64,000 bases of DNA, taken from Pseudognaphalium luteoalbum (Eukaryota; Streptophyta; Magnoliopsida; Asterales; Asteraceae). Numbering within the stretch: the first letter of the stretch is position 1; each line of letters starts with the position of its first letter. Below, piece after piece: positions 22,601 to 33,091 of the stretch. The position numbers and the translations under genes are program-made. Location: NCBI GenBank assembly GCA_963422505.1, contig OY730197.1:17549579-17613578 (forward strand), written 5' to 3'. The notes beneath the pieces were generated by a model. The model was given only the letters and a program-made list of their open reading frames with translations. It was not told where the DNA came from and ran no database searches.

Positions 22601-22751
22601 GTCCAGTGGGGTTGCGGCGGTTGCTGGTAGGTTGGATTGGGGGGGCGGTTTTGCTGATTGTTGCGGCGCTGCTGATTGTTGCGCGGTTGGGAGTGGCGGC
22701 TCCGGTTTGGTGGGGTGTCACGCCTAGGGTTCGAGTGTGTTGGTGGATCAT
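19690..22751 (-). pseudogene. Ale-like copia pol: protease, integrase, reverse transcriptase
   Basis: The frame is open from 22751 to 19161, but true pol sequence runs from about 22600 to 19690. Protease has WYMDSGATSHLT. The integrase zinc domain has WHSRLGHPGNH and CNSCQIAKRK. The core has FDLVHADLW, QCDKGGEFDN and QNGTAERM, giving D, D and E. Reverse transcriptase has ARLVINGKGQQ, HQLDVKNAFLHGDL and the active-site LLLYVDDILL. The frame is lost at DWGG near 19695, so the listed frame reads noise and LTR beyond that. Apart from the two frame breaks all catalytic residues are kept. Confidence 0.9.
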
Positions 22752-23445
22752 GATCCATTGTAGCTGCTACTTCACTTGGAGAGTTAGCATCTCGAGCTCG
22801 TTGGCGTTGGAGCTCCAATTGTAGCATGGAATATGCCATGTCCCAAGGAGGCAATGTTTGATTGATGTATGCAGCAACAGTATCAAATTCTGGAGGCAAG
22901 CCGCGAACCAATTGTAACACGAGACGGTTTGGGGCAACAGGGCATTCAACGTCTTGTAATTGGCTGGCGAGATCTTTGAGGCGTTGACAATAAGCCTCAA
23001 GGGAAGACATGGAACTAAGTTTTAAGTTATTAAACTCTTGTTCTAAAGCAGCAGCGCGGGATCCTTTGTTGTTGAGGAAGATTTCCTTAACTTTGTTCCA
23101 GGCACCAAGAGCGGTGGTTTCATCGAGAACTCGTACAAGCAGTTCATCAGAAAGTGTTCCAAAGATCCATTGGAGTACAATAGCATCAATCTCTGACCAA
23201 ACTTCGTAGGCTGGATCGTTTTCTGCAGGAGGGGCGGTGGTGTCGTCGATATGAGAGAGCACCTTGTAACCGCGGGCATGAAGTTTGAATAGGCGTACCC
23301 ATGAGGTGTAGGTTACTTTGGTTCCATCCCGAATTCGTACCTTATTCTGGATATTTGTTACCGTGTATACGGGATGAATGGCTTTGGATGGGTTCGTCTG
23401 GGTTGTATCAGAGGAGCTGGAGTCATCGTGTTTGCCGGTCGCCAT
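22435..23445 (-). CDS. Ale-like copia Gag
   Basis: An ATG at 23445 (MATGKHDDSSS) opens the frame. Capsid-type sequence follows: YTSWVRLFKLHARGYKV, VWSEIDAIVLQWIFGTL, and ALEQEFNNLKLSSMSSL with YCQRLKDLASQL. The C-terminal part is Arg/Asn/Gln/Pro-rich and I see no CCHC knuckle. Genuine Gag probably ends near 22600, where the pol frame takes over; the last 50 or so residues are out-of-frame reading. A single ORF would be normal in this lineage, so an indel near 22600 is likely. Confidence 0.85.
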   Translation of the reverse strand: MATGKHDDSSSSDTTQTNPSKAIHPVYTVTNIQNKVRIRDGTKVTYTSWVRLFKLHARGYKVLSHIDDTTAPPAENDPAYEVWSEIDAIVLQWIFGTLSDELLVRVLDETTALGAWNKVKEIFLNNKGSRAAALEQEFNNLKLSSMSSLEAYCQRLKDLASQLQDVECPVAPNRLVLQLVRGLPPEFDTVAAYINQTLPPWDMAYSMLQLELQRQRARDANSPSEVAATMDHDPPTHSNPRRDTPPNRSRHSQPRNNQQRRNNQQNRPPNPTYQQPPQPHWTAAPTVARLPITILASPLVGISTALPIPDPSRLGSSTMDEQLSSSQTATAASKFG

Positions 23446-23502
23446 TGCAAATCAGCCGTGGCTGATAGATGGACAGAAAAAAAAAATCGGTATTAGGGTA
23501 GA

Positions 23503-23515
23503 GGCTCTGATACCA
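23503..23515 (-). other. primer binding site, initiator-Met type (Ale-like copia)
   Basis: Minus-strand TGGTATCAGAGCC lies directly against the 5' LTR end. Confidence 0.92.
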
Positions 23516-23690
23516 TGTAATTGTTTAGAATTGAATGAATTTCTATTAAGCCGAAAAGCCATATAAATACAAGTTTACAAGCCTAAGAATTAGGAAAGCC
23601 TAACAAACATCTCTCTAAAATAGGAAAAGATAATTACAATGATATATACAAATAATATATGTATATCTGATACATATATATCGATTAATA
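23516..23690 (-). repeat. 5' LTR of the Ale-like copia element
   Basis: A 175-base LTR matching 19062-19236 with one visible difference. Its outer flank is CTTGC, the target duplication. Confidence 0.93.
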
Positions 23691-24000
23691 CTTGCTTCTA
23701 TTCTTGATCCATAGTTGAGAAGTAGACGTGATATCATTTACGATTGCCAAAGAAGATTTCCGATAGTTGTTGAAAACCAAGTCATTTCTAGCTATCCAAA
23801 TGCACCATAATGAACATTGCAAAATCGCAATTAGAATCTTCCTTTTTTTTGTGCAATTTCCCCACTTAGAGCCAAACTCAATTAAGTCTACCACCGAAGA
23901 TACATTGGGAAAATTAATCCCACACCAATGAAATACTCTTTTTAATGTTTCCTTTGCTCTTGAACACGAGATTAGAGCATGATTTGTGCATTCCTTTTTA
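23691..24000 (-). pseudogene. LINE ORF2 C-terminal remnant (zf-RVT-like region)
   Basis: Minus-strand translation gives HALISCSRAKETLKRVFHWCG and then KRKILIAILQCSLWCIWIARNDLVFNN. This matches the zinc-binding, tryptophan-rich tail that follows reverse transcriptase in many plant L1-type LINEs. It stops at the copia insertion; the rest of the LINE 3' end is 19061-18928. No catalytic domain is present. Confidence 0.75.
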
Positions 24001-24013
24001 ATGAGACATTATT

Positions 24014-24387
24014 CTTTAGTGTTTTTCTTCAGGTAGGAACAAAGAATATTTATTGCACGCATATATACCTACCAAATTTATTAAGCTCCATCTATTATCA
24101 ATTTGTAATTAATACTAAAAAAATTGATACTTTTAAGATATAACCTTATACATCACAAAATAGAAAAATTACCAAATTAAATGAATAAATAAATAAATAA
24201 ACCTATGAATCAAACACAAGCCCTAATTTACGACATCAAATTAGGGTTTAAGAAATCAAAATTAATTGTTAAATTAATCACAATTACATCAAATCTCTTA
24301 AACAAATACTATATGTGTATAACCTGATTTCACTTATGGATTGAAAAAGAACCGATAAATCTTACAATTTTTAGCAACACTATTACC
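24014..24387. other. intergenic, no gene seen
   Basis: The first 60 bases continue the duplicated RRS1 upstream region. The rest is AT-rich with nothing recognisable. Confidence 0.5.
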
Positions 24388-24395
24388 ATCACAAT

Positions 24396-25202
24396 TAGGG
24401 ATGATAATGTTCACTTAATCCAGTGGATATCCATCCGATCCATCCACTTGGTCATGAATATGAACGATCTAATTGGATGAATAGTGGATATGAATATGGA
24501 TGTAGATGAATAGTGGATCGGATATGGATGACAGGTTATCACCCATGAATTTATCCATTAACCCGAAAAGCACGCGCGCGCCGTACGTGTGCGCGCGCGG
24601 CGCGCACACACACATATACGTATACATATATAGGTATACATACATATAAACCATAAACTATTAATATATTATTGAATATATAAAGTCGTAAAATTTAAAA
24701 ATTAAATGATTTGGGGGTTATTTTTTGTATTATTGATTTATAAAGCAAATCGAAATGCATAAATCTATCGCGTTGAGCCAAATGTTATTTCCGACCATAT
24801 AGTGAAGTCACAATGCATGATAGATGACAATCAAAACATGTGTGATTAACCGACAAACATAGAGAACACAATTCCATTTGTCAAAATATATGTTTAGTTG
24901 TAATTGTAGCAGTTATACTTCATTAACGACACTGGTTACATACTTTTTGTAAATAGATTTATGTATGTTACGTTATATATATTTTTTGTTACAATATTCG
25001 TTGGTTTCGTTTCATATTAGAATATATTTTAAACATTTTTTGAATATTCAACTGACATCCATTAACCCGCTTAATCCGTCGGATATGGATGGATGAATTG
25101 AAATTAAATGGATATGGATATGAATATGGACGAAAATATTTAAATGGATATGGATGTGGATATGACATCATCCGATCCATATCCGATCCATTGTCATCCC
25201 TA
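24396..25202. mobile_element. non-autonomous hAT element with perfect 8-base duplication
   Basis: It begins TAGGGATGATAATG and ends CATTGTCATCCCTA, inverted ends with one mismatch. The flanks are ATCACAAT on both sides (24388-24395 and 25203-25210). Subterminal regions are filled with GGATATGGAT-type words in both orientations, as in hAT MITEs. There is no transposase. A GC-rich alternating tract lies inside. Confidence 0.92.
24570..24650. repeat. alternating purine-pyrimidine tract
   Basis: About 80 bases of nearly continuous CG, CA/TG and TA steps lie inside the hAT element. The GC-rich part is palindrome-like and grades into CA and TA repeats. Such tracts favour Z-DNA or cruciform extrusion. 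Confidence 0.7.
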
Positions 25203-25293
25203 ATCACAATCTACCATCAACTACACACAAACAACTAGGAAAAATTAAATCAAACTCTATAGTCTATACTAAACAAATAAATTTACAGCTAGG

Positions 25294-25493
25294 GTTTTGC
25301 TAACGTGTTAAGTCACATTTAATGAAGTTGAAACTTCCTTAAATATCATAATTTGTAATTAATATGTGTATAGAAAAGGTAAATATCAGATTGAATTAAT
25401 AAGTATTAAATGCAAATGATAATATTTAAGGAAATTTCAACTTTATTTAATGTGGCTTAACGTGTGTCACGGGGCACACGTTAGCAAAACCTT
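25294..25493. mobile_element. fold-back MITE, about 200 bases
   Basis: The arms begin GGGTTTTGCTAACGTG and end CACGTTAGCAAAACC. Complementarity continues inward through TTAATGAAGTTGAAA and TTTCAACTTTATTTAA. No clear target duplication. Confidence 0.55.
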
Positions 25494-25510
25494 TTCAAAT
25501 TTTAAAGGGA

Positions 25511-25641
25511 GGTGATTTGTACACCACCATTTTTATCTATACACTACTAAACATGATTTATGATGTTGTACTGTACAATACCGTAAAGCATAAAAGTGGT
25601 GTACGGATAAAATTGATGGTGTGAATCACCACCCAATTTTA
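25511..25641. mobile_element. small fold-back MITE, about 130 bases
   Basis: The arms read GGTGATTTGTACACCACCAT on the left and the near-complement ATGGTGTGAATCACC on the right, with TTTTATC also matching. No clear target duplication. Confidence 0.5.
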
Positions 25642-25885
25642 AATGTCTCTTTAAAGTTGGTAAATAAAACCCACGACCCATTTTTAATTGTGATAATTAA
25701 TGAATTGCATTTGGGATTTTGACCTCTAATTATGTCGGTAACTTATGTATTTAATGGGTGCTTTTTGGTGATTAAGTAATGAGTAACTCTAAATATTGGC
25801 AAATCACCCATATTAAACATGATCAAGGGTCCTCATTTAAATGGATTTTAAAATCGACGATCAAGATGAAGCAATTAACCATTTG

Positions 25886-26514
25886 TAGGGGTGTTCACAG
25901 TTCGGATATAACCGGATTATCCAAATGGTCTAATTGGATTGAACCGTTCAGATTAGACAATTTGGTTTTTTAGATTGGATCGGGCAAAAACCAAATTAGT
26001 AATTCAGTTTTTGGATTGGTTTTGGTTACTAGTATGAGAACCGGATTATCCAAATAAACCATATACTAATAACTGTATATGTAATATTCATATGTAATAC
26101 TCTTGTTTATCAATCAAAGTGAATGTTAAATATATGTTTAGTTATTTTTTATACATGAAACCTTATTATATGATTGGTATTATTAATATATATCATTTAA
26201 TATAACTTAATCTTAAGTTTAGATATAAAACACCAACTCCACATTTATATAAACTTTCAACGCAACATGACAATTCGTAACCATTGATATCGCTCATGAC
26301 ATTACCCTTTCACGAGTCAAAACGATATACTCATGCAATCCACTAAACAATCAAACGGTTAAAACCGATTCATCCAAATAGTAATTTGGTTCAGTTTAGT
26401 TCGGATATGATATTCATTTGGATGGATTGGATTCATATTTTTGAAAACCAAATCCAAATGGATTTATATATATGGATCGGATTAAAATCCGATCCATTCA
26501 AACGAACACCGCTA
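25886..26514. mobile_element. non-autonomous hAT element with perfect 8-base duplication
   Basis: Ends are TAGGGGTGTTC and GAACACCGCTA. The flanks are ACCATTTG on both sides (25878-25885, 26515-26522). Inverted subterminal words such as GGATTGG and CCAATCC, and GATCGGAT and ATCCGATC, are abundant. No transposase frame. Confidence 0.92.
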
Positions 26515-26774
26515 ACCATTTGATTACCATAATTAGGGCTAATTAGAAGGGGGAAGTGGGATCTGGGAAGGGGAATGGACTTGATATTTTCATACTTAAT
26601 TCAACTCGAATTTTATTAGAGCGTATGATAAATATTTTATATCCAGATACTTAAAAGATTAAACTCGAATTTTTATTAGAGCTTATGTTAAATATTTTAT
26701 ATACATATATTTAAAAGATTAATATGTAAAATGGCACATGCTCAACAAGGCTAGAGTTCATTACTCAATAGATT

Positions 26775-26906
26775 AAGAGCTCAGATCGATTGTTTATTTG
26801 AATAGCTCGAGATTTAATCAACTTGTGGTCGAGGTCGAGTAAGAGCTCAGATCGATTGTTTATTTGAATAGCTCGAGATTTAATCAACTTGTGGTCGAGG
26901 TCGAGT
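26775..26906 (+). repeat. perfect 66-base tandem duplication
   Basis: Two identical 66-base units, starting AAGAGCTCAGATCG at 26775 and 26841, lie in a region rich in GCTCGA words that is probably another hAT relic. Identity implies a very recent duplication or an assembly artefact. Confidence 0.9.
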
Positions 26907-27452
26907 ATTTTCTCGACGTTGGCTCGACTTGGTTGCATCCTAAACATAAACTATGTAGCATTGTAGTTACTAAAAACACGGATGTCAATTCAACTTATAC
27001 TAGAAAAACGAGTGTATCAGTTTAATATCATGTTAGTCTCATAATCCTTTCACGCATCAACATGAACATTCTTCTTAGCAAGAATCGTTGTTTCTAAAAC
27101 CGCAACTGATAAAAACTTATTAAGAAAAACCTTATCTAACCTAATCTAATAACTAATTATATTCTAATTATCCATATATTTACTATTTTATGTTTATCAC
27201 ATATCATTCTCCTAATGAACACTTGAAAACAAAGGTCACTTCTTCTCACTATCTGACTATCGTGAATTGTTGGCACGTGCCTATTAGAGGACGTTAGTAG
27301 GCACTTAAAAGGTGGAAATAGAAGTTATATATAATAATAATAAAATAGATCAGTTCACTACAAGTACAACAGCACCTTCATTGTTGTCTTTCTGGTTGGT
27401 ATTACAATGCCTGGGGGACAAAAATAAACTAAGCAAAATTGTAAACATGTTT

Positions 27453-30400
27453 TCATTTTGATTTTCCTTTATTCGAAGGTTTCTTCTTTCCGGCGCTCTT
27501 ATATGGGCTCTTCTTCACTTTCAATTTACTCGAGGTTGATGAAGACTTCCCTTGCTGATTTCTTCTTTTCTTGTCGCTCTTTGCGTTGTACATGTCAACA
27601 GCCTAATTGCAAATTTGCAATTACAAAATCAGTAAGATGACCACAACAAGCCCTTAAATATCTAAAGCAATGTGTTCCTATCAATAGCGTTGCAATGCCA
27701 AGTACAAACTTGACAATCAGTAGCATACCTAAAATAACCTTTAAACAGGAACACAATATACGAATCTTATTGACTCATATCAGTAGCATTAACACATTGG
27801 TTAACGGTAATTATATAAAGAGTACAGAGGTAAATCCTACAATCAAACTTCCAACAGAAATAAAATATATCAATTTACTACAGAATTGGGACCTCATAAT
27901 GAAAAGTGCTTTCTTTGAAGAAACAAGTTGACCACAGAAGGTGAAGGAAAAAATAGGTTCGAGTAGGAATGACCCACCAGCAGCATATTTGTCAAAATTT
28001 TTATTCTTTCTTAAACTAGTAATGTGCTAATCATAACATGTGTAGCTGCACTTTTGGATTCAGTACATTTGAGAAAGAAAAAAAGGCTCGAATAAACCCA
28101 TTCATAAGCAAGTGGTCGAAATGGCAATTCAATGGATAGCTAAAACTCTAAAGTGCAGGAAATATTACCTTTCCAACATTGAAAATTTCATGGGAATTCT
28201 TGGCCATTAATTTGTTGAGAATCTTGTCCGTTTGTTCCTTCTCTAGGGAACCCATTCCTGATCCTTCGACAACAGGTAGGAACTGGAATGATGACCATGA
28301 AGATACAACATTAAACGGAAACGTTGGAAGAAAAATTATGTAATTCTCAAATTTAGAGTTTATTTTACAAACCTTCCTGTACTTCTTATCATGTTTTGGA
28401 GGCTTTTCACCAGCCAACTTTTTGTCGAATTTACCACCACTGGCAGTTGAAGTAGCTGCCATTCCTGCTACATTTTGTAGTTCATCCTTGCTAGCCTTTC
28501 TTGGAACAGTCTGGGTCCCAGTTATAGGCAATGCTGTTGCAGCAAGTTGAACATGACTGCCGCACAGAAAGAAACCAGGGGTGGAGGTTAGATCATGTAT
28601 AACCTAAATAGTTAGTGATACAATATAATCCACGAGCAACTACTGAGATCAGTTTGCATCAAATGCATCATGCAAAATAATGATCAATCACTGCGACACT
28701 AAATAGTTAATGATAAATGTTACGGCAAAAAGGTTAAACCTTGGTAGAGCACCAACTTTTGCAGCCTCTTTTAAATTAACCAAACGGTGCTTCTCTTGTC
28801 TATCAACTCGTTGTTTCTTTTCTGACCGTCTCTTGGCAAAAGGATCCACTCCCACCTCTGTAAAGAATCAAAGCTTAAGCATATAAACCTGATATTATAC
28901 TCATCAATTGCCAAAACAGCATCCACTTCTCACTTTAAAGTTGACATTGTCGTTAGCTTTTTAGTATCAAAGCAGTGAATGGATTAATTTGATGGATTGA
29001 TATTGAAATGACTCGTTTGTTCATCAACTTGTAAAGCAAAAGAAAACAAAATATTTATGATTTAAAAACTAAAATGTAAAATCTGTATGACTGAGGTGCA
29101 CCAAACCACGTTTTTAAATTTAACACTTCCATTCATATACAAAGCATGTCTCACGTTGTACTTACTGTATTCATGTAATCAACTACCAACACTGAGCATA
29201 AAATCACTAAAGTTAAAAAAATATTTACCATCTGTCATCTTCGCATCAATAATTGGAAGATCGTTGTCATCGTTTACCCTATCATAACCATAGCGACGCT
29301 TCCAAGAACTAGTTTGCTCATCATACACAATTTTGTCTTTCTTTTTGTTCTGAATGCCTGCATGAGGAGTCAATGCATCAATACGGTGAATGACCTAAAA
29401 GTGAAGGTCTAGCTCCCCATTATTTATTCAAAGTTTCAAAGACAAATATTACCCACTTTATAAAGACTAGCTAATAGCCAAGTATATGTCAATGTTGTTA
29501 AGTACTAACCTTTCTTTTTGGCAAAAACTTCCCATTTTGTTGGAGGTTTAGGCTTTGGTAGCTGCAAGCATGAAAGTAGTCTTACATGAGTTACAAACAA
29601 AGAATATAAAAGGAGGGAAACTACCTTCCCTCCACCTGATATCACCACCCTTATAACTATTGAGTATTAGTTCTTTAATCAATATATTGACAAGTTGTAA
29701 ACTTGAGACTACCCTAAAGTCCAGAGCAAGGTGGCAACATGTGATCTAAAATACATATTTATTAGAGGTGGCAAAATGTTTGGGTCGGGTCGGGTCTAGG
29801 GTCTTATCGGGCTTCGGGTCTAGATGGGTCATTTGGGAGGATGGGTCTAATGGGTTTGGGTCGGGTTTTTGGGTCTTTTTTGAGAACAAAACCAGAGTAA
29901 AATACCAAAAGCATCATGAAAAAATTCTCACCTTTAGCCCATTGTCCATTACCATAACCACCCCATCATTTCTACCAAAATATGTCATACTAACAAATCA
30001 CAATTTCACCGATTATTTGTACATTCAGTCTCCTGATTCAGTTCAGCTAGGCACTAGCCCGCATGATGGTGACTTTCAGTACCTTTTAGATGTCATTTAT
30101 CAGCTCAAACACACAAACATCATCCTAAATCAGATGCTCCTCCAGTTTTTACCATACATTTTACAACCATTCATGTACTCTTTTATAATCAGGAGACTTA
30201 AAATACAAAAACTAAAGACTATAGAGATACAAAGTTTGAACACTACAAAACTAGGTTGCCATCTCAATGCTTACAAGATGTAGACATAAGAAGAAAAAAT
30301 AACAAGAATAAACACATACATATTCACAAAAGCCCAAAATAAAACACATAATCGTAACATACGAATAATATAAAATTTAATGATTGAATTATGAATATGA

Positions 30401-31357
30401 GAAAGTGAGAAGTCACCGGAAGAGTGATACAAATTAGTGAGCAAAAATTAGAATCTAAGAAGCAAAAGTAGATGAAATTATTGATGGAATTTGAGTAGCG
30501 ATTTCTAATTTGAGGTGCTGTAGTAGATGGGATAATTTGACGGATCGAGTATGAGTTGTAGAAGCTGCAGTAGGTTTTGAGTTTTCAACCCAACTTTACC
30601 CAGCTATAAACCCATGTGGTTATACTAAGACCCATCTATACAAAATTAGAAAAACCCAACTAAACCCATCACATTATAAATACTAACTAATTAGACACAC
30701 ATTTAAGCAATGGGTCTTAAATTGCCACATCTAATATCAAATATTATTTATCGAAGGAAAAATGAAATAAATAAGGTTCGCACAACCGAAGTCAAAGTAT
30801 GGTTCATTTATAGAGGGACTAACTCGAGCTATGGTGATTCAAGACAAGGTCAACAATCCATCAATAAATGCACTAGCATTAGAAGATACCAAACATGTAT
30901 AGCAGTGTACGGCTCAAAGAATGCAAGAAGGCACATACATATACATATATATATATAAGAGGCTAAAAAATAACATACAGGCTTTTCTCTTGGCAATTTG
31001 GTAGTTGGTGGTGGTAGAGAGACAATTGGGCCGGATGCATCTTCAGCAGAAGGCAGATTAAAAAGAGTATCAGCAACTGCCTGAATTAATCTGGTAGCCT
31101 GTGCTATCGTCTCCTTCACAAGATCCTCCCTAATATACAATCAACCGATCAACAAAACACGGAATAAATATACAAAGCAACTAATTCACACATAGATAGT
31201 GAAATAGTGAAGTGATTACGAATTATTACATATACGGAAAAAAGCCTAACCTGTTATCAGGAACGGATGATAACTGAAATTGAGGATCGTACGCCATCAG
31301 ATTACCAAGGTCGATTTGGTATCCACCATTTTGTTGTTCATGTTCTGCTTCCCCCAT
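27453..31357 (-). CDS. RRS1: ribosome biogenesis regulatory protein RRS1 homolog, eight exons
   Basis: Exons: 31357-31251, 31129-30979, 29561-29510, 29357-29229, 28857-28740, 28556-28373, 28282-28169, 27602-27453. All introns are GT-AG and all phases join, giving 334 residues and a stop at 27455-27453. The start ATG has G at -3 and +4; no upstream in-frame ATG exists. RRS1 acts in the nucleolus with RPF2 to bring the 5S RNP into pre-60S particles. Landmarks in order: IDLGNLMAYDP, TKLPREKP, KPPTKWEVFAKKKGI (about 91-105), KDKIVYDEQTSSWKRRYGYD, VGVDPFAKRR, KVGALPSHVQLAATALPITG, MAATSTASGGKFDKKL, FLPVVEGSGMGSLEKEQ, and a Lys-rich tail of nucleolar-signal type. No defects. Intron 2 (1417 bases) contains an hAT-like insertion. 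Confidence in exon borders is high because protein conservation crosses each one. Confidence 0.95.
29763..30733. mobile_element. hAT-like element in RRS1 intron 2
   Basis: Ends are TAGAGGTGGCAA and TTGCCACATCTA, inverted with one mismatch. Subterminal GGGTCGGGT and ACCCA-type words are typical of hAT MITEs. The flanking eight bases match only partly (ATATTTAT and ATATCAAA), so the insertion is probably old. It makes up most of the 1417-base intron, whose splice sites are intact. Confidence 0.65.
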
Positions 31358-31394
31358 ATCTGCTGCTTTGTTTCTGTAGCAGCGGTGATTTTGG

Positions 31395-31546
31395 TTAGGG
31401 TTTGACAAACAGGGTTTTAGCGACCTAACTCATGAATTGGTTGTTTCATGCTTGAGCTTCCATGTTTAATTTTGATCCACTGTTTCTGAGCCCAGTTCAC
31501 TTGGGCCTTTGTATTTGATGGCCGGGCGCTTCACTACGTTGGCCCA
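31395..31546 (-). promoter_or_regulatory. RRS1 promoter with telo-box and three site II motifs
   Basis: Upstream of the RRS1 ATG on its strand are a telo-box AAACCCTAA (31403-31395) and three site II TGGGCY motifs: TGGGCT (31494-31489), TGGGCC in reverse orientation at 31502-31507, and TGGGCC (31546-31541). The combination of telo-box and site II (TCP-bound) motifs is known from plant ribosomal-protein and ribosome-assembly promoters, in agreement with the gene. No TATA box seen. Confidence 0.65.
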
Positions 31547-32517
31547 AATATAAAATTTTAGATACAATATGAGATCCAGAAATGGTAATTATCAACTAAT
31601 TGCAAGTTCAACTATCAGCTAATTAGTGTTTATTTTTCTTTTTATTCAGGGTGCAAATTATGCCAGCTGAAAACTTTACACATTTTTTTTTAGATTAACA
31701 TTAAATATATTGCATATATTTAACCAATATCATATGATATACCGTGATGAAGCGTATATTACGGTAAACATTACTAGTCCTGGGTGATTCAATACATAGT
31801 GAGGATCAGGTTGAAATGCTACTTACTACATTAAAGCAAATTCTCATATATAATCCTGCGAATCAAAGAATCTTAAAATAGTCGATTCGAATTTACCAGA
31901 TTTTTCTTTGAAAATTATAAAAAGGTATCTATTTTACAACCGACTGACTCATATTCAAATCTGAGAACGTATTTGTGTTTTCTTTGGGGGCACAACAACA
32001 TAGGTGTCGGCGACTAGTTAAAGAATCTCGATCAAAGTGAATTGTATCTGAATAGGGTAGCCAACCCTTATGCGAAAAGTGAATAATACTTGAGTGGCTA
32101 GGAAAATTTACACGGTTGTGTTTGTCAGGAGCAGCTTAAACTACGGTCTACGGGTTGTATCTGAATGGAGCGGCTCAAATTCATCCGGGACCTAAAATGA
32201 ACTTTCAAAATGAGACCTTCTCTACTAATATTTTAACTTATTTTATTTTATATATTATGCATTTCATTCTTTTTCTATGCAAAATCTCTAATTATGTCAC
32301 TAAACTCACTTTTGTTTACCAACTCCTTTTCAATTGACAAAGTAGCTAATCTATTTATTTAATGTTTCTAGTGACGTTTTTTATGTTTCGAAAAACTTCT
32401 TTCGTTTGAAGTAACTATTACGAGAATGCCAACATACTCCATTTTTATTGGAACATATAAATAAGAGATCAATCGTGAAAAAGATTTACAGTTAAGGTAT
32501 AAGAATAAATAACTTTT

Positions 32518-33091
32518 TAGAGTAAGGTTCAAGTACACCAATTTTGGGTGAGAATAGAGGAACCAATTAAAATGTGTTACGTGTCATAAAACTCACTTTC
32601 CCTCACGTTTTTTAAACGTACATATCTTTCAAACGGTAAGTCGAAAAATCATAAAAGTTGCACCATAAAAATCAGCGTTTAATGTGACAATGTATACTTT
32701 CGATAAACTTTTTTTTTTGTTTTTCGGTGGGTTATGAAAACATCTAACACATGTGTTACCGGCGAGTAATACATGTGTTACCGGCGAGTAACACATGTGT
32801 AACCGGCGAGTAACACACATGTTACCAGCTGGTAACACATGTATTACTAATTTTGTACAATTTGTAAAACTTAAAAAAATAAAGTCGTCGAAAGTGTGCC
32901 TTGTGAGATGGAATAACGAAGAGAAAAAAATGATGATTTTTATGGTGTAATTTCTATAGTTTTTCGACTTACCGTTTGAGAGATATTTGATTTTTAAAAA
33001 CATGGAGAAAAATAAGTTTTGTGACACGTAACATATTATGATTGGTTCCTTTATTCTCACACAAAGTTGTTGTACTCATTTTAACCTTACC
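32518..33091. mobile_element. MULE-type inverted-repeat element with internal tandem palindromes
   Basis: Inverted ends begin with GTAAGGTT and continue inward with GGTGAGAATAGAGGAACCAAT-like complementarity. The flanks are ATAACTTTT (32509-32517) and ATAACTTTC (33092-33100), 8 of 9 bases. No transposase. Four or so copies of a 22-base unit, ACACATGTGTTACCGGCGAG plus two bases, occupy 32746-32848 at the centre. Confidence 0.72.

Larger units (their letters stand above)
19062..23690 (-). mobile_element. Ale/Retrofit-like Ty1/copia retrotransposon, structurally complete
   Basis: It is 4629 bases between perfect CTTGC target duplications (19057-19061 and 23691-23695), with 175-base LTRs, primer site, gag, protease, integrase, reverse transcriptase, RNase H and polypurine tract all present in copia order on the minus strand. 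LTR identity is about 174/175, so the insertion is recent. Two frameshifts, between gag and pol and in the RNase H region, probably make it defective. Short LTRs and compact size fit the Ale (Retrofit) lineage. It lies inside the LINE fragment. Confidence 0.93.
18928..24000 (-). mobile_element. 5'-truncated LINE fragment, split by a copia element
   Basis: The flanks are a perfect 13-base duplication, ATGAGACATTATT, at 18915-18927 and 24001-24013. A T run follows the left copy, which is the poly(A) tail on the minus strand. LINE sequence is 18928-19061 and 23691-24000, about 440 bases, interrupted by the Ale-like copia element. The homologous RRS1-side copy at about 35320 has the target intact without an insertion, which confirms the boundaries. 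5' truncation, a poly(A) tail and a variable-length duplication are classic target-primed insertion. Confidence 0.88.

Noticed and set aside
29768..30283. 171-codon plus-strand frame in RRS1 intron 2
   Set aside because: Lies inside the hAT-like insertion, antisense to RRS1, Gly/Ser/Phe-biased from GGGTCGGGT repeats, no known domain.
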